DNA of 34,407 bases from Candidatus Poribacteria bacterium (GCA_003635195.1 PYIY01000077.1:1-34407); one strand, 5' to 3'. Numbered from the stretch's first letter, positions 15,865-24,559 are shown. Translations and numbers: made by a program. The notes: a model not told the origin generated them from the letters alone.

Positions 15865-15996
15865 TTATACTACGACTCCTTCCTCGCCGCCTTCACCATC
15901 GCCGAAGTTAACGAGATGCTAACACAGATGGGCATGCCAAGTGCCACCGTCGTCCAAAGCACTGACCGGTACTGGTCCATCGAACGTGCTGTTTAA
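15865..15996 (+). pseudogene. Duplicated 3' end of a methyltransferase gene (remnant)
   Basis: These 132 bases align without gaps to 15216-15347, the end of the methyltransferase gene, at an offset of 649 bp. The frame is intact to a TAA at 15994 and reads YYDSFLAAFTIAEVNEML, then TQMGMPSATVVQSTDRY and WSIERAV. Changes include both silent and conservative ones, so this is the tail of a diverged paralog, not a fresh copy. Upstream of 15865 the similarity stops abruptly, so the rest of the gene is gone. Confidence 0.85.
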
Positions 15997-16052
15997 TATC
16001 CCCCTGCTTCTTATGTTTGCGTAAAATTTTTATGTTTATAGTGATGCTCTTT

Positions 16053-16124
16053 AGCCCCAGCGGGGCGACATGTTTATAGTACTGTGACACCCTACCGAAT
16101 CAAGCCCAGCGGGGCGACATGTGT
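16053..16124. repeat. Two copies of a GCCCCAGCGGGGC palindromic repeat
   Basis: AGCCCCAGCGGGGCGACATG at 16053-16072 and AGCCCAGCGGGGCGACATG at 16103-16121 share the hairpin core and the flank GACATGT. ATGTTTATAGT also occurs on both sides of the first copy (16032 and 16070). They resemble the GTA-centred palindromes at 533 and 582. The gap 15997-16137 holds nothing else that I can support. Confidence 0.65.
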
Positions 16125-16137
16125 CTTGTAAAATGGC

Positions 16138-16166
16138 TTGACATTCGTCTTAGAATGTGTTAATAT
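16138..16166 (+). promoter_or_regulatory. Sigma-70 promoter of the helical-repeat cassette
   Basis: A perfect TTGACA at 16138-16143, a 17-bp spacer and TAATAT at 16161-16166 (4 of 6). The start near 16173 gives a leader of about 30 nt to the ATG at 16205. The ribosome site is weak (AAAGGATG, GAAAGAAG). Confidence 0.65.
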
Positions 16167-16204
16167 GTGATTATTGAATTTAGAACAAAGGATGTGAAAG
16201 AAGA

Positions 16205-17980
16205 ATGAACGACGGGTTTGGCGATGAACAAGACTCATCGCAGCCACCGAATGAAATAACAGGTGGTGTACCGGAATTAAACGCTGAGCAACGTGAAATT
16301 CACCAGAACCTGAAAAATATTGGAGAGGGAATGGCAGCTTTCTATCTGGATGGACTTAAAATCCTGCCTGATCCAAACCTACAAACTGCGGCGAGTCTTT
16401 TGGGGCATATTGCAAAGGAAATTGATAGAGGTTTAAAACATCTTCTCCCCTCGAAGGAGGATGTAAATAAAATAAGTCAAATGCTTGTGGGAAAGAATTT
16501 TGGTTTTGCACCACCAAGAATCTTAGCATCACTCAATTTAGATGTTGATGGTTTGCAATCGTCCACGCCGTTAACAAATCAAGACAAGGCAAGAATAGAG
16601 AATGGACTTAGAGAAAGAGAATTGCATAGACCGGAATACATCGCTTCAATTCTCACAGTACTCAATTTGGATATTGATAATTTGCCTTCGCAGCGTATTA
16701 AAAACCGTGTAGATATTGCTATCCGATGGATAGATGTTTCAACAAGATTTAACGATTTTGATCATCAACATGGTGTTGGAAAACCACCTCGGCATTTGGA
16801 AGAATTTATACCCCTTTGGGAGACTTTTGAAGGTGTTCTGGGGAATCTGGTAGGTAGTTATCTCAATTTCTTGTTTCACGTGATAGACCCAATTCTTAAA
16901 CACAAGGTGCCCAATAAGGAAATAGAGAATTCTCTACCTAACATGGTAAAACTGGATCCATTAGAAGCCGGACCAAGATATCAGTATTTCTTTGAACAGC
17001 TTCCACATCGCGGATGGTTGGAACCGCTAAGCGATATTGGGTATTTCAATCCAAAATATAATCCTCCTCCTCAGGAAATACCAGATGAGCCCGGATACTA
17101 CCGTACTCCTGTTTGGTATGCCTTGGAGTACGTCGTAAAGGTCGCCAATCAAACTAAAAATCGACGATCCGGCCGGATAGTCAAAACCTTGGTCGAAATT
17201 ATAGACGCAATTATCAAGTCTATTGATGACAACGGAGAGCGGATCGAAAATGATCGCACTGATCTACAAACTATTAAAATTATGGGCACGCTTTTTGTGG
17301 ACTTGCTAGAACCTCAGCATATCACTTTCATGGGTACTGCCTTGAAATCCAGAGGGAAATCTGGGGCAGTGGACCAAGAAATAGGTCAAACAATTCTTCC
17401 AAGGCTTTTTGAGGCAGGTAAGCAGGAATTAACCCTTAAATTGCTCAAGATAATGCTTGAGGTCAAATCCGTTGATGGACGAATCCAGCCTATAATGGAT
17501 GGATATTGGCTTGAAAGTGCACTCAAAGAACATGGACAAGCCCTCGCGAATTTATGTGGCGTTGAGGCGGCACATACTGCACTTGCACAAATCCGGGTGC
17601 TTGCGGCTGCAGATGCCTTTGCTTTTCATTTTATACAACTCGTTGAAAGCGATCTTTCGCGTCTCTCTCATGCAGATTACACAGAACTGGTAGTGAGTTT
17701 TACCAGCAATATCTTCCAATCTGTTGACCCTGAGAGTATTGAGGAAACCGTTCAAACTTTGCTGCAAGAGCCACATACCATTAGCAAACGAATTGCAGTC
17801 AAGGCGATTACGGATCATTATAGCCATTTGAAACACCTATTTTGGGAATGGGAAGGAAACCCACTTGATGAAATTGAACTGAAACCCGAAATGTATCAAT
17901 TGATTCAAACCAATAGCCATGCTTTTAGCGAAGGCGAAATGGAGCAAATATTACAATGGATAGAATCGACTCAGGACTAG
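16205..17980 (+). CDS. Large alpha-helical repeat protein, N-terminal half of a split gene (591 aa)
   Basis: The product is almost entirely helical and lacks a signal peptide, membrane segment or P-loop. An N-terminal segment (AAFYLDGLKILPDPNLQ, then GHIAKEIDRGLKHLL) is followed by a middle with PLWETFEGVLGNLVGSY and RYQYFFEQLPHRGWLEPL. The rest includes GYFNPKYNPPPQEIPDEPGY and PVWYALEYVVKVA, then helical repeats to the end (QILQWIESTQD). I know this pattern from long uncharacterised bacterial proteins in which the sequence simply continues into the part encoded by the next gene. The stop overlaps the next start by 25 bp in the -1 frame. It is probably a cytoplasmic scaffold or sensor, possibly part of a defence-type module; that role is inference from architecture and its accessory setting. 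Confidence 0.6.
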   Translation: MNDGFGDEQDSSQPPNEITGGVPELNAEQREIHQNLKNIGEGMAAFYLDGLKILPDPNLQTAASLLGHIAKEIDRGLKHLLPSKEDVNKISQMLVGKNFGFAPPRILASLNLDVDGLQSSTPLTNQDKARIENGLRERELHRPEYIASILTVLNLDIDNLPSQRIKNRVDIAIRWIDVSTRFNDFDHQHGVGKPPRHLEEFIPLWETFEGVLGNLVGSYLNFLFHVIDPILKHKVPNKEIENSLPNMVKLDPLEAGPRYQYFFEQLPHRGWLEPLSDIGYFNPKYNPPPQEIPDEPGYYRTPVWYALEYVVKVANQTKNRRSGRIVKTLVEIIDAIIKSIDDNGERIENDRTDLQTIKIMGTLFVDLLEPQHITFMGTALKSRGKSGAVDQEIGQTILPRLFEAGKQELTLKLLKIMLEVKSVDGRIQPIMDGYWLESALKEHGQALANLCGVEAAHTALAQIRVLAAADAFAFHFIQLVESDLSRLSHADYTELVVSFTSNIFQSVDPESIEETVQTLLQEPHTISKRIAVKAITDHYSHLKHLFWEWEGNPLDEIELKPEMYQLIQTNSHAFSEGEMEQILQWIESTQD

Positions 17981-19716
17981 CTTCTACAAAGGATGATGAC
18001 ATTCGCTCGAAATCTATAGCGTACAAAAGGCGAGAGTGGCTTTCTGCCCTTTTGGAAACCGGCAATGAAAAAGTTATTGCTGCCTATCAGAAGTATGAGC
18101 GGATCAATCCTGCACCGATTGAACATCCAGGGACTCTTTCCAAGATTGAATTTTGGACGGGAAGTACCAGTCCTCTAACAGTTGAAAAATTGTCCAGTCT
18201 GTCAAATGCGCAAATTGCTGAATACCTCATCAATTTCAAGGAAACAGAAGTTTTCCGAAAGTCTGACCCAACAGAGCGCGGCTTGGCACAGACGCTTGAG
18301 AGATGTGTAGAGGCAAGTCCACAAAAATTTACGGACAATCTACTACCCTTTGAAGATGCCTCAAGTTTCTACCAATCTTCGCTATTACACGGGTTCTTAA
18401 AGGCATGGCGTGATGAAAAACCGTTTGATTGGTTCGCGTTACTTAAATTCATCTGCAAGATCCTTTCGTTTGAACACTTCTGGAGTGTGCAGTACAAAGT
18501 TGGATTCAACTATAGGAATTGGATTCTTTCTACTGCCGCCGATTTGATAAGAGAGGGAACAAAAGATGATAAACGTGCATTTGATGTGCAATTTTTGACC
18601 CTTGCTGAAGAAATTCTTTTGATTCTTGTGGAGAAAGCTGAACCAAGCATTTTCGCTCCGAAAGATTCCTCTCTTGATGTCTTAAGCTCGGATAGAGGGA
18701 AAGTATTTTCAGCAATAGTGAACTACGCCTTACGGTTCGCTCGTAACAGCGAGGCTGAGGACATAGGTTGTCGATGGCCCTACGCAATCAGAGCAGATTT
18801 CACTAAAAGATTAGATCGGAGTGTTGAAACATCGCTTGAGTTTTCCTACATGCTCGGATTTTACTTGCCAAATCTGCTATACCTTGACGAGCAGTGGGTT
18901 GTCGGCAACATCGACCGTATTTTTCCACAGCAGAATGAAGATCATTGGCAAGCCGCTTTTTCTGGGTATCTCTTGGGTTCTCGCTACCCACACACGAATC
19001 TCTATGTTTGGCTTAAGGCAAATGGACACTATCGAAAGGCATTAAACGCCAATTTTACTGATAAAAAGGCACAAGGCAGACTCGTCAGACACCTTTGTGT
19101 TGGTTGGATAAAGGACTGGGAAACATTTGATGATGACACAAGTCTCATTTATCAGTTGATAAACAGTCGCAATCCAAACTTTCTTTCTGCTATAGTTCAT
19201 TTTTTCTTTAGGGAAGGTGAGGCCCTAAGTCAAAGCAGCGACTCCGAGAAAATCAAAGCTTATGAGAAGGTGAAAGCAAAGGTTAAACCTGCGTGGCGTG
19301 CCCTCTTTAAAATTCTTTTCCGAAACAGCGACGAAGTGGCATATCAGCGGATTTTAAGCCCACTATCTGCCTGGCTAGGACTCGTTGATGAAATAGATAC
19401 AGAAATTCTGGAGTCGGTAAAGGCATCCATAAAGTACATTGACAAAGCACCAGGTTATGGTATGACTTTATCACGCGTTATTGAAGCATTAACGAGGCAT
19501 GCGCTGATAACACCCCAGAAAGTGGGGAAAATTTATCTGGAAATTCCTAAGAGCGAAATGTGGTACCTACAAGGGGTGAAAAAGGGAGACATTGAAAAAA
19601 CTGTTCGTATTCTATACGAAAAAGGGCATAAGGATATCGCTGATAAAATTTGCAATCGATTCGGAGAGGCAGGAGTTGACTTCTTAAGATCTGTTTATGA
19701 GGAATATCAGCGTTAA
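17956..19716 (+). CDS. Large alpha-helical repeat protein, C-terminal half of the split gene (586 aa)
   Basis: Starts at ATG 17956, inside the previous gene, with GGAG at 17941-17944, so coupled re-initiation is plausible. The product is again helical throughout. It contains KRREWLSALLETGNEKV, NPAPIEHPGTLSKIEFW, LARFARN-type Leu/Ala helices, WPYAIRADFTKRLDRSVE, LGFYLPNLLYLDEQWV, NIDRIFPQQNEDHWQAAF and the closing GEAGVDFLRSVYEEYQR. These read as a direct continuation of the preceding protein family, including the junction. The two products together (about 1,180 residues) would equal one typical long family member. Whether this is natural gene fission, programmed -1 frameshifting or a fresh mutation cannot be decided from the sequence. 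No catalytic motif is visible. Confidence 0.6.
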   Translation: MDRIDSGLASTKDDDIRSKSIAYKRREWLSALLETGNEKVIAAYQKYERINPAPIEHPGTLSKIEFWTGSTSPLTVEKLSSLSNAQIAEYLINFKETEVFRKSDPTERGLAQTLERCVEASPQKFTDNLLPFEDASSFYQSSLLHGFLKAWRDEKPFDWFALLKFICKILSFEHFWSVQYKVGFNYRNWILSTAADLIREGTKDDKRAFDVQFLTLAEEILLILVEKAEPSIFAPKDSSLDVLSSDRGKVFSAIVNYALRFARNSEAEDIGCRWPYAIRADFTKRLDRSVETSLEFSYMLGFYLPNLLYLDEQWVVGNIDRIFPQQNEDHWQAAFSGYLLGSRYPHTNLYVWLKANGHYRKALNANFTDKKAQGRLVRHLCVGWIKDWETFDDDTSLIYQLINSRNPNFLSAIVHFFFREGEALSQSSDSEKIKAYEKVKAKVKPAWRALFKILFRNSDEVAYQRILSPLSAWLGLVDEIDTEILESVKASIKYIDKAPGYGMTLSRVIEALTRHALITPQKVGKIYLEIPKSEMWYLQGVKKGDIEKTVRILYEKGHKDIADKICNRFGEAGVDFLRSVYEEYQR

Positions 19717-19887
19717 CAGTTTTACTGATTTAGCCCATGAATTCCAGTCCGATATTTCCTGTCGGCATGGAAAGGGCACATGATCGAATGACATAAGGTA
19801 AGTCTCAATTTATTTGAGTTTTGCCATGAGTATGTGTTTGTGTAGAAGTTTCTGAACTTAACTCGGTTGAAAGGGAGAACCAGCTTA

Positions 19888-21246
19888 ATGTTGGAACAAA
19901 CACGAATCTTAAAGTTTCCTTTACCAGGCGGACATGGCTTTGCAGCAGAGGATGCAAATAATTTGAATGACAAACTCCGAGGTAAAATAGCCGAGGTAAT
20001 AGGAATGTCCAACGAGTTGAACGGTCCAGATCGCGTTGTCGATGGGGTGTTTGTTCAATCCAAGTATTATCGGAGTGCCTCTGAGACTATTGCTGCTGCG
20101 TTTGATTCGAGCTCTGGAGATTTTCGCTATAACGGTCAAGTTCTTGAAGTCCCGAAGGATCAATGGGAAGATTGCGTAAAATTCATGCGTAAGTGGATTG
20201 AGCAAGGCAAAGTTCCAGGGAAAAAGAATCCCGCGGATGCGAAGAAAATAGTCCACCAAGGTTCGGTGACCTATCAACAGGCGAAGAATATTGCACGCGC
20301 AGGAAATATTGATTCTCTTATTTTTGATGCAAAAACACAGGTTGTGACCTCAATATCTGTGTTTCCAATCTCATTTGCAGTAACCTTTGCACACAGTCGC
20401 TGGCGCGGTGAAAGCATCAAAGATGCAACAATGGCTGCGCTTGGATGCGCGGCGTTGAGTGGTAGCACAATGATTCTTACAGGAGTTTTAAGTGCTCAGT
20501 TGTTACGTACAGGGATAGGTGCATTCGGAACCACATCGGTTCGCAACGGTGTACAGTCTATATCACGCACGCCTGCTGGTAGGGAAATCGCCCGGCGAAT
20601 TGCTACGGTCTCCCTCGGAAAGTCAGTCGCTGGTGCTGCTGCCGTTAACCATGTATCAAGACTGCTTCGCACAAATGCTATCACAGCAGCGGTCGCGGCA
20701 ATTGGGACAAGCACACCCGATTTCTACCGAGCCGCTTTTAAACGCTCAATTTCATGGCAGCAGTTCGGAAAAAATACCGCAATTAACGCTGCTGGTGTTA
20801 TAACAGGCACCGCCGGATGGATTGGCGGCGCAGCTATCGGGAGTGTATTTCCCGGTCCCGGTACAGTAATTGGTGGACTGCTCGGAGGAGTCGGCTCATT
20901 GGGAGCAGGCATTGGTGGAACTACTGCAGCCAAATTTCTTGCAGATAAGTTTGTTAAGGACGATTCGGAACGTTTGATTGCACGCTTGCAGGCAGAGATT
21001 GAACAGCTTGCCTCTAAATATATGCTTACAGAAGACGAACTTGAGTATGTAATCACGAAGATTGATCAAACAATAAACCCAAAGTGGCTGCGCCGCATGT
21101 TTAAACAGAAAGATCCATCTATTTTCCTTCGCGTTGAATTTGAGTATCTATTCAAAGCAATCGTTAGGAAACGCCCGAAGGTCTCGCTTCCCTCAGTAGA
21201 ACAACTTGAAAGAGCAATAGATGAGATTCGTCTTGAGAGTACTTAG
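19888..21246 (+). CDS. Membrane-associated glycine-zipper protein, third gene of the cassette (452 aa)
   Basis: ATG 19888 follows AAGGGAG with 10 bases spacing, 171 bases after the helical-repeat gene. Residues about 1-130 are soluble, with FPLPGGHGFAAEDANNLND, SKYYRSASETIAAAFD, LEVPKDQWEDCVKFMRKWIE and then VHQGSVTYQQAKNIARAG. Residues about 150-290 are hydrophobic, alternating Ala/Gly/Ser helices. About 305-350 is a glycine zipper (GTAGWIGGAAIGS, GTVIGGLLGGVGSLGAGIG). A charged helical tail ends the protein. Similar proteins exist in many bacteria with no known function. Glycine zippers pack helices in membranes and form pores in some effectors, so a membrane-disrupting or anchoring role is possible. 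A defence or conflict role is speculation based on the neighbours. Confidence 0.6.
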   Translation: MLEQTRILKFPLPGGHGFAAEDANNLNDKLRGKIAEVIGMSNELNGPDRVVDGVFVQSKYYRSASETIAAAFDSSSGDFRYNGQVLEVPKDQWEDCVKFMRKWIEQGKVPGKKNPADAKKIVHQGSVTYQQAKNIARAGNIDSLIFDAKTQVVTSISVFPISFAVTFAHSRWRGESIKDATMAALGCAALSGSTMILTGVLSAQLLRTGIGAFGTTSVRNGVQSISRTPAGREIARRIATVSLGKSVAGAAAVNHVSRLLRTNAITAAVAAIGTSTPDFYRAAFKRSISWQQFGKNTAINAAGVITGTAGWIGGAAIGSVFPGPGTVIGGLLGGVGSLGAGIGGTTAAKFLADKFVKDDSERLIARLQAEIEQLASKYMLTEDELEYVITKIDQTINPKWLRRMFKQKDPSIFLRVEFEYLFKAIVRKRPKVSLPSVEQLERAIDEIRLEST

Positions 21247-21300
21247 TGCCATAGCGGATTGTGCGGTTGATGCGAATTTTAAGAGGAAACCTTTTCTCTT

Positions 21301-21343
21301 ATCCGCGAAATCCGTGTCATCCGTGATAATCCGCGATTCAGAC
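21301..21343. repeat. Intergenic repeat of the ATCCGCG/ATCCGTG type
   Basis: Four imperfect units ATCCGCGAA, ATCCGTGTC, ATCCGTGAT and ATCCGCGATTCAGACG follow in a row. A single related piece, AAATCCGTGATATTCC, occurs at 11028. It lies in the 239-base gap before the LamG gene and has no coding potential. It looks like a dispersed element rather than an operator. Confidence 0.55.
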
Positions 21344-21418
21344 GATCAACACCTTTCGTTCACCAACTAAATTTTCCCACCAAATCTTAATTTTTTCTAC
21401 ATTTCTTTTCCACAAATA

Positions 21419-21427
21419 TGTTATAAT
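21419..21427 (+). promoter_or_regulatory. Extended -10 promoter element of the LamG gene
   Basis: TGTTATAAT matches the extended -10 consensus TGnTATAAT exactly. No good -35 hexamer sits 17 bp upstream, as is usual for extended -10 promoters. A start near 21434 would leave about 50 nt to the ATG at 21486. Confidence 0.5.
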
Positions 21428-21485
21428 ATTGACAAATCCCCAAGATACAAATTCAAACTTTCGCGCTTACATAGGAGAAATCACA

Positions 21486-22238
21486 ATGCCCAAAATTATC
21501 TTTGTTTTGTCGCTATGTGCATTCCTGATTATTCCCAACCTTAGTATTGCTAATGTCGCAGAAGATGGACTCGTCGCTTATTGGCCCTTTGATGAAGGCG
21601 ATGGTAAAAAAGCCGAAGATGTCACCGGCAATGGACATGACGGAGAATTTAACGGAAATCCCAAGTGGATTGATGGAAAGTTCGGTACCGGACTCGAATT
21701 TGACGGTGAGGAGGACCACGTCGTTGTCGCGGATGATGCCGCTTTAGCAATTGAGGAAAATATCACCTTTATGGCGTGGTTCAGTCCAAACGATGTACTC
21801 ACCAGACGCCGCTTGATGGTTAAAAATAACTCTATCTTCGTTATTTTTGACTTCGGTAATGTGGATAGCATCGATTTCCTCGTCAAACCGAACAACACCT
21901 TTGCAGAATCCAAAACAACCGATTGGAAAATTGGCGAATGGTATCATTTCGCTGGAACATTCGATGGAAAAACAATGAAGGTCTATGTGAACGGCAAACT
22001 TGAAGGCGAAGCGGATAACGATGTACCGATTGCTCCTTCCAACTTAGAACTCTGGATCGGTGGTGACGATTTCGGCCGCCCAACGGACTTTTTCCCGGGT
22101 AAAATTGATGAAGTCCGACTCTATGAAAAAACCCTGAGCGAAGCCGACATCCAAAAGGTCATGGAGACACCACAAGATGTAGAAGCACGCGGCAAACTCA
22201 CCACAACGTGGGGACAATTGAAGGTAGGACTTTTTTAA
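21486..22238 (+). CDS. Exported LamG-like (concanavalin A-like) protein with TTTWG tail
   Basis: ATG 21486 follows TAGGAGAAATCACA. The 250-residue product has a signal peptide (IIFVLSLCAFLIIPNLSIA) and then one LamG/Laminin_G_3 jelly-roll: GLVAYWPFDEGDGKKAEDVT at the start, GNGHDGEFNGNPKWIDGKFG, LEFDGEEDHVVVADD, TFMAWFSP, the GEWYHFAGTFDGKTMKVYVN core and FPGKIDEVRLYEKTLSEADI at the end. Such domains bind carbohydrate or surface ligands outside the cytoplasm. After a short linker the chain ends KLTTTWGQLKVGLF. The tail TTTWGxLK matches those at 11120 and 30950; the extra VGLF comes from the last four codons before a TAA within a T/A-rich run. The Uma2 gene follows 45 bases later. Confidence 0.8.
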   Translation: MPKIIFVLSLCAFLIIPNLSIANVAEDGLVAYWPFDEGDGKKAEDVTGNGHDGEFNGNPKWIDGKFGTGLEFDGEEDHVVVADDAALAIEENITFMAWFSPNDVLTRRRLMVKNNSIFVIFDFGNVDSIDFLVKPNNTFAESKTTDWKIGEWYHFAGTFDGKTMKVYVNGKLEGEADNDVPIAPSNLELWIGGDDFGRPTDFFPGKIDEVRLYEKTLSEADIQKVMETPQDVEARGKLTTTWGQLKVGLF

Positions 22239-22282
22239 AAGATGTCCGCCGTTCAAATAGTTCGGTAGGAAAACAGCGCCTC

Positions 22283-22873
22283 ATGGCGGCACTTATGTCA
22301 ACGCTTACAGCACAAACCTATCTGACACCTGAAGAATATCTCGCTTGGGAACGCAAACAGCCCTTTAAAAACGAATACCACAACGGGCAGATCATCGCGA
22401 TGTCCGGGGCAAACCGCTGGCACAATTGTATCACAGTAGATATAGCTGTCCAACTTAGTAACCAATTGATGGGAAAAGAGTGTGAAGTCTATATCAGCCA
22501 GATGCGCGTACGCACTAGCCCGGAGGTCTCTTACTTCTATCCAGATGTTATTGTCGTCCGCGGTGAACCGCGTTTTGAGGATGACACTTTTGACACGCTT
22601 CTCAATCCGATTGTTGTTATAGAAGTGCTGTCCCCCTCAACAGCAGCGTTTGACAGCGGTGAAAAATTTGAACATTATAAACAACTTGCGTCCTTGCAAG
22701 AATATATCCTTATTTCACAAGGCAGCGTGCGTGTTGAACACTACAGTCGCCAAGAAACGCAATGGAATCACGACACCTTCCAACGTCTTGAGGATGTGCT
22801 ATCGCTTGCTTCAATTGAATGTGAAGTGCCTTTGCGTGCCATCTATAGACGTGTTATGCTCAACGCATCATAA
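22283..22873 (+). CDS. Uma2-family (DUF820) putative restriction-like endonuclease
   Basis: I use ATG 22283 (AGGA 13 bases upstream); ATG 22295 is a possible alternative. The product of 196 residues begins near LTAQTYLTPEEYLAWER, then EYHNGQIIAMSGANRWHN. The PD-(D/E)xK-type core follows: YFYPDVIVVRGEPRFED, then PIVVIEVLSPSTAAFDSGEK and FEHYKQLASLQEYILI, the usual Uma2 order of D, E-x-V and a later Lys/Tyr helix. Such nuclease-fold proteins are very abundant in cyanobacteria and related lineages and their function is unknown. It stands alone downstream of the LamG gene. A second member is encoded at 31772. Confidence 0.85.
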   Translation: MAALMSTLTAQTYLTPEEYLAWERKQPFKNEYHNGQIIAMSGANRWHNCITVDIAVQLSNQLMGKECEVYISQMRVRTSPEVSYFYPDVIVVRGEPRFEDDTFDTLLNPIVVIEVLSPSTAAFDSGEKFEHYKQLASLQEYILISQGSVRVEHYSRQETQWNHDTFQRLEDVLSLASIECEVPLRAIYRRVMLNAS

Positions 22874-22936
22874 AAATAGCGTATATCATGCTTAAAACAG
22901 GGTTTCGTATACATTATGCAATAGGAAGGAATTTGC

Positions 22937-24559
22937 ATGGCAACCCATCAGAAACGTCCCGTCGTTCTCATCATTCGGGACGGCTGGGGCAATAATCCGT
23001 ATCCCGAATTTAACAACGCCAATGCCGTTCATCTCGCAAAGACACCTGTAGATGATTGGCTGCGGCAGAACTACCCACACGTTCAAATCCATACCTCCGG
23101 CGAAGATGTCGGACTACCCGCTGGGGTCATCGGCAACAGCGAAGTCGGACATCAGAATATCGGGGCGGGACGTATCGTGAATCAGGAACTCCTCCGTATC
23201 AGCACTATGATCCGCTCTGGTGAGTTTGCCCAAAACGAGGTCCTTTTAAATGCAATCGGGCATGTCAAAAAGCACGGGACGCATCTGCATCTCATGGGGT
23301 TAGCAAGCGATGCCGGTGTTCACAGTTCACTTGAGCATCTCTATGGACTTCTCACACTCGCCAAGACAAATGGACTTAAGGCTAACCAAGTCTTAATTCA
23401 CAATTTCAGCGATGGACGCGACTGTCAACCCGACCTCGGTATCCAATTCTGCGAACAGATCGAAGCGAAGTTGAAAGAGATCAGCATCGGGCAGATCGCT
23501 TCCGTTATCGGGCGTTACTATGCAATGGATCGGGATGATCGATGGGAACGTGTTGAAGTGGCGTACCGCCTTTTAACCGAAGGCATCGGCGACCGCGTCA
23601 ATGCCGCGAGTGATGCTTATCACAACTATTACGAAAACCCTGAGGATGCCAATCGCAAAGGAGATGAGTTTGTCCGTCCGTCTGTAGTTATTGGAACCGA
23701 TGGCGAACCGCTGCCTCGGATCGCCGACGGGGATGCCGTTGTCTTCTATAACTTTCGAGGCGACCGACCCCGGGAACTCACCAAAGCTTTTTGCTTGGAC
23801 GCATTTCCCTTTCAGGCGGAGGGGAAAGACGGTGTAACGCGAGAAATGGGTTTTAAACGGAATTGCAAACCTGACGTTAAGTTTGTTACAATGACAGAGT
23901 ATGAGCAAGGGATGCCTATTGAAGCAGCCGTTAAAAAACCGCCCAAAATGCAGAACACGCTCGGGGCTTATGTCAGCGACGCGGGGTTAACGCAATTCCG
24001 ATGTGCAGAAACCGAAAAATTTCCGCACGTTACCTTCTTTTTTAACGACTACCGAGATGAACCCTATCAAGGCGAAGATCGGCAAATCATCGCCTCTCCG
24101 CGCGACGTAACGACCTACGACCAGAAACCCGAAATGTCCGCACCCGGCGTGACCGCAGAGATGCTACGTCGGATCGGCTCCGATAAATATGACCTGATAG
24201 TGCTCAACTACGCCAACGGCGATATGGTAGGGCATACAGGTTCTCTCCCAGCTGCTATCAAGGCTGTTGAGGCAGTTGATGCAGGCGTGGGAAGAATTGT
24301 TGATGCCGTGCTTGAAAAGGATGGCGCACTCATTGTCACCGCCGACCACGGGAATTGTGAGCAGATGATTGATCCAGAAACCGGCGGTATCCACACAGCA
24401 CATACCACATACGACGTGGACCTTATCCTTGTTGATAACCAATGCAGAGGACAACAACTCCGTGAAGGCGGACGACTTGCCGACATTGCACCGACCGCAC
24501 TCCGCCTCCTTGGTTTAGATCAACCGGCTGAGATGACCGGTGAATCGTTAATTCTATAG
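22937..24559 (+). CDS. gpmI: 2,3-bisphosphoglycerate-independent phosphoglycerate mutase
   Basis: A 540-residue protein behind GGAAGGAATTTGC. It converts 3- to 2-phosphoglycerate in glycolysis and gluconeogenesis in the cytoplasm. The alkaline-phosphatase-like phosphatase half and the transferase insert are both present. Visible motifs are IIRDGWGNNP (metal Asp), VIGNSEVGHQNIGAGRIV (catalytic Ser in GNSEVGH), SDAGVHSSLEHL, FSDGRDCQP, YYAMDRDDRWERV, NFRGDRPRELTKAF, LIVLNYANGDMVGHTG and TADHGNCEQMIDPETG. The segment FFFNDYRDEPYQGEDRQII differs from the usual FFNGGVEEPFPGEDR, and the protein is slightly longer than the common 510-515 residues. The rest is complete, so activity is likely. It is followed by a small membrane protein and prs. 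Confidence 0.92.
   Translation: MATHQKRPVVLIIRDGWGNNPYPEFNNANAVHLAKTPVDDWLRQNYPHVQIHTSGEDVGLPAGVIGNSEVGHQNIGAGRIVNQELLRISTMIRSGEFAQNEVLLNAIGHVKKHGTHLHLMGLASDAGVHSSLEHLYGLLTLAKTNGLKANQVLIHNFSDGRDCQPDLGIQFCEQIEAKLKEISIGQIASVIGRYYAMDRDDRWERVEVAYRLLTEGIGDRVNAASDAYHNYYENPEDANRKGDEFVRPSVVIGTDGEPLPRIADGDAVVFYNFRGDRPRELTKAFCLDAFPFQAEGKDGVTREMGFKRNCKPDVKFVTMTEYEQGMPIEAAVKKPPKMQNTLGAYVSDAGLTQFRCAETEKFPHVTFFFNDYRDEPYQGEDRQIIASPRDVTTYDQKPEMSAPGVTAEMLRRIGSDKYDLIVLNYANGDMVGHTGSLPAAIKAVEAVDAGVGRIVDAVLEKDGALIVTADHGNCEQMIDPETGGIHTAHTTYDVDLILVDNQCRGQQLREGGRLADIAPTALRLLGLDQPAEMTGESLIL

Noticed and set aside
19804..19825. CTCAA-TTTAT-TTGAG hairpin before TTTT as a terminator between the helical-repeat gene and the glycine-zipper gene
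   Set aside because: The stem has only five mostly A/T pairs and the T-run is short, so it is too weak to call.
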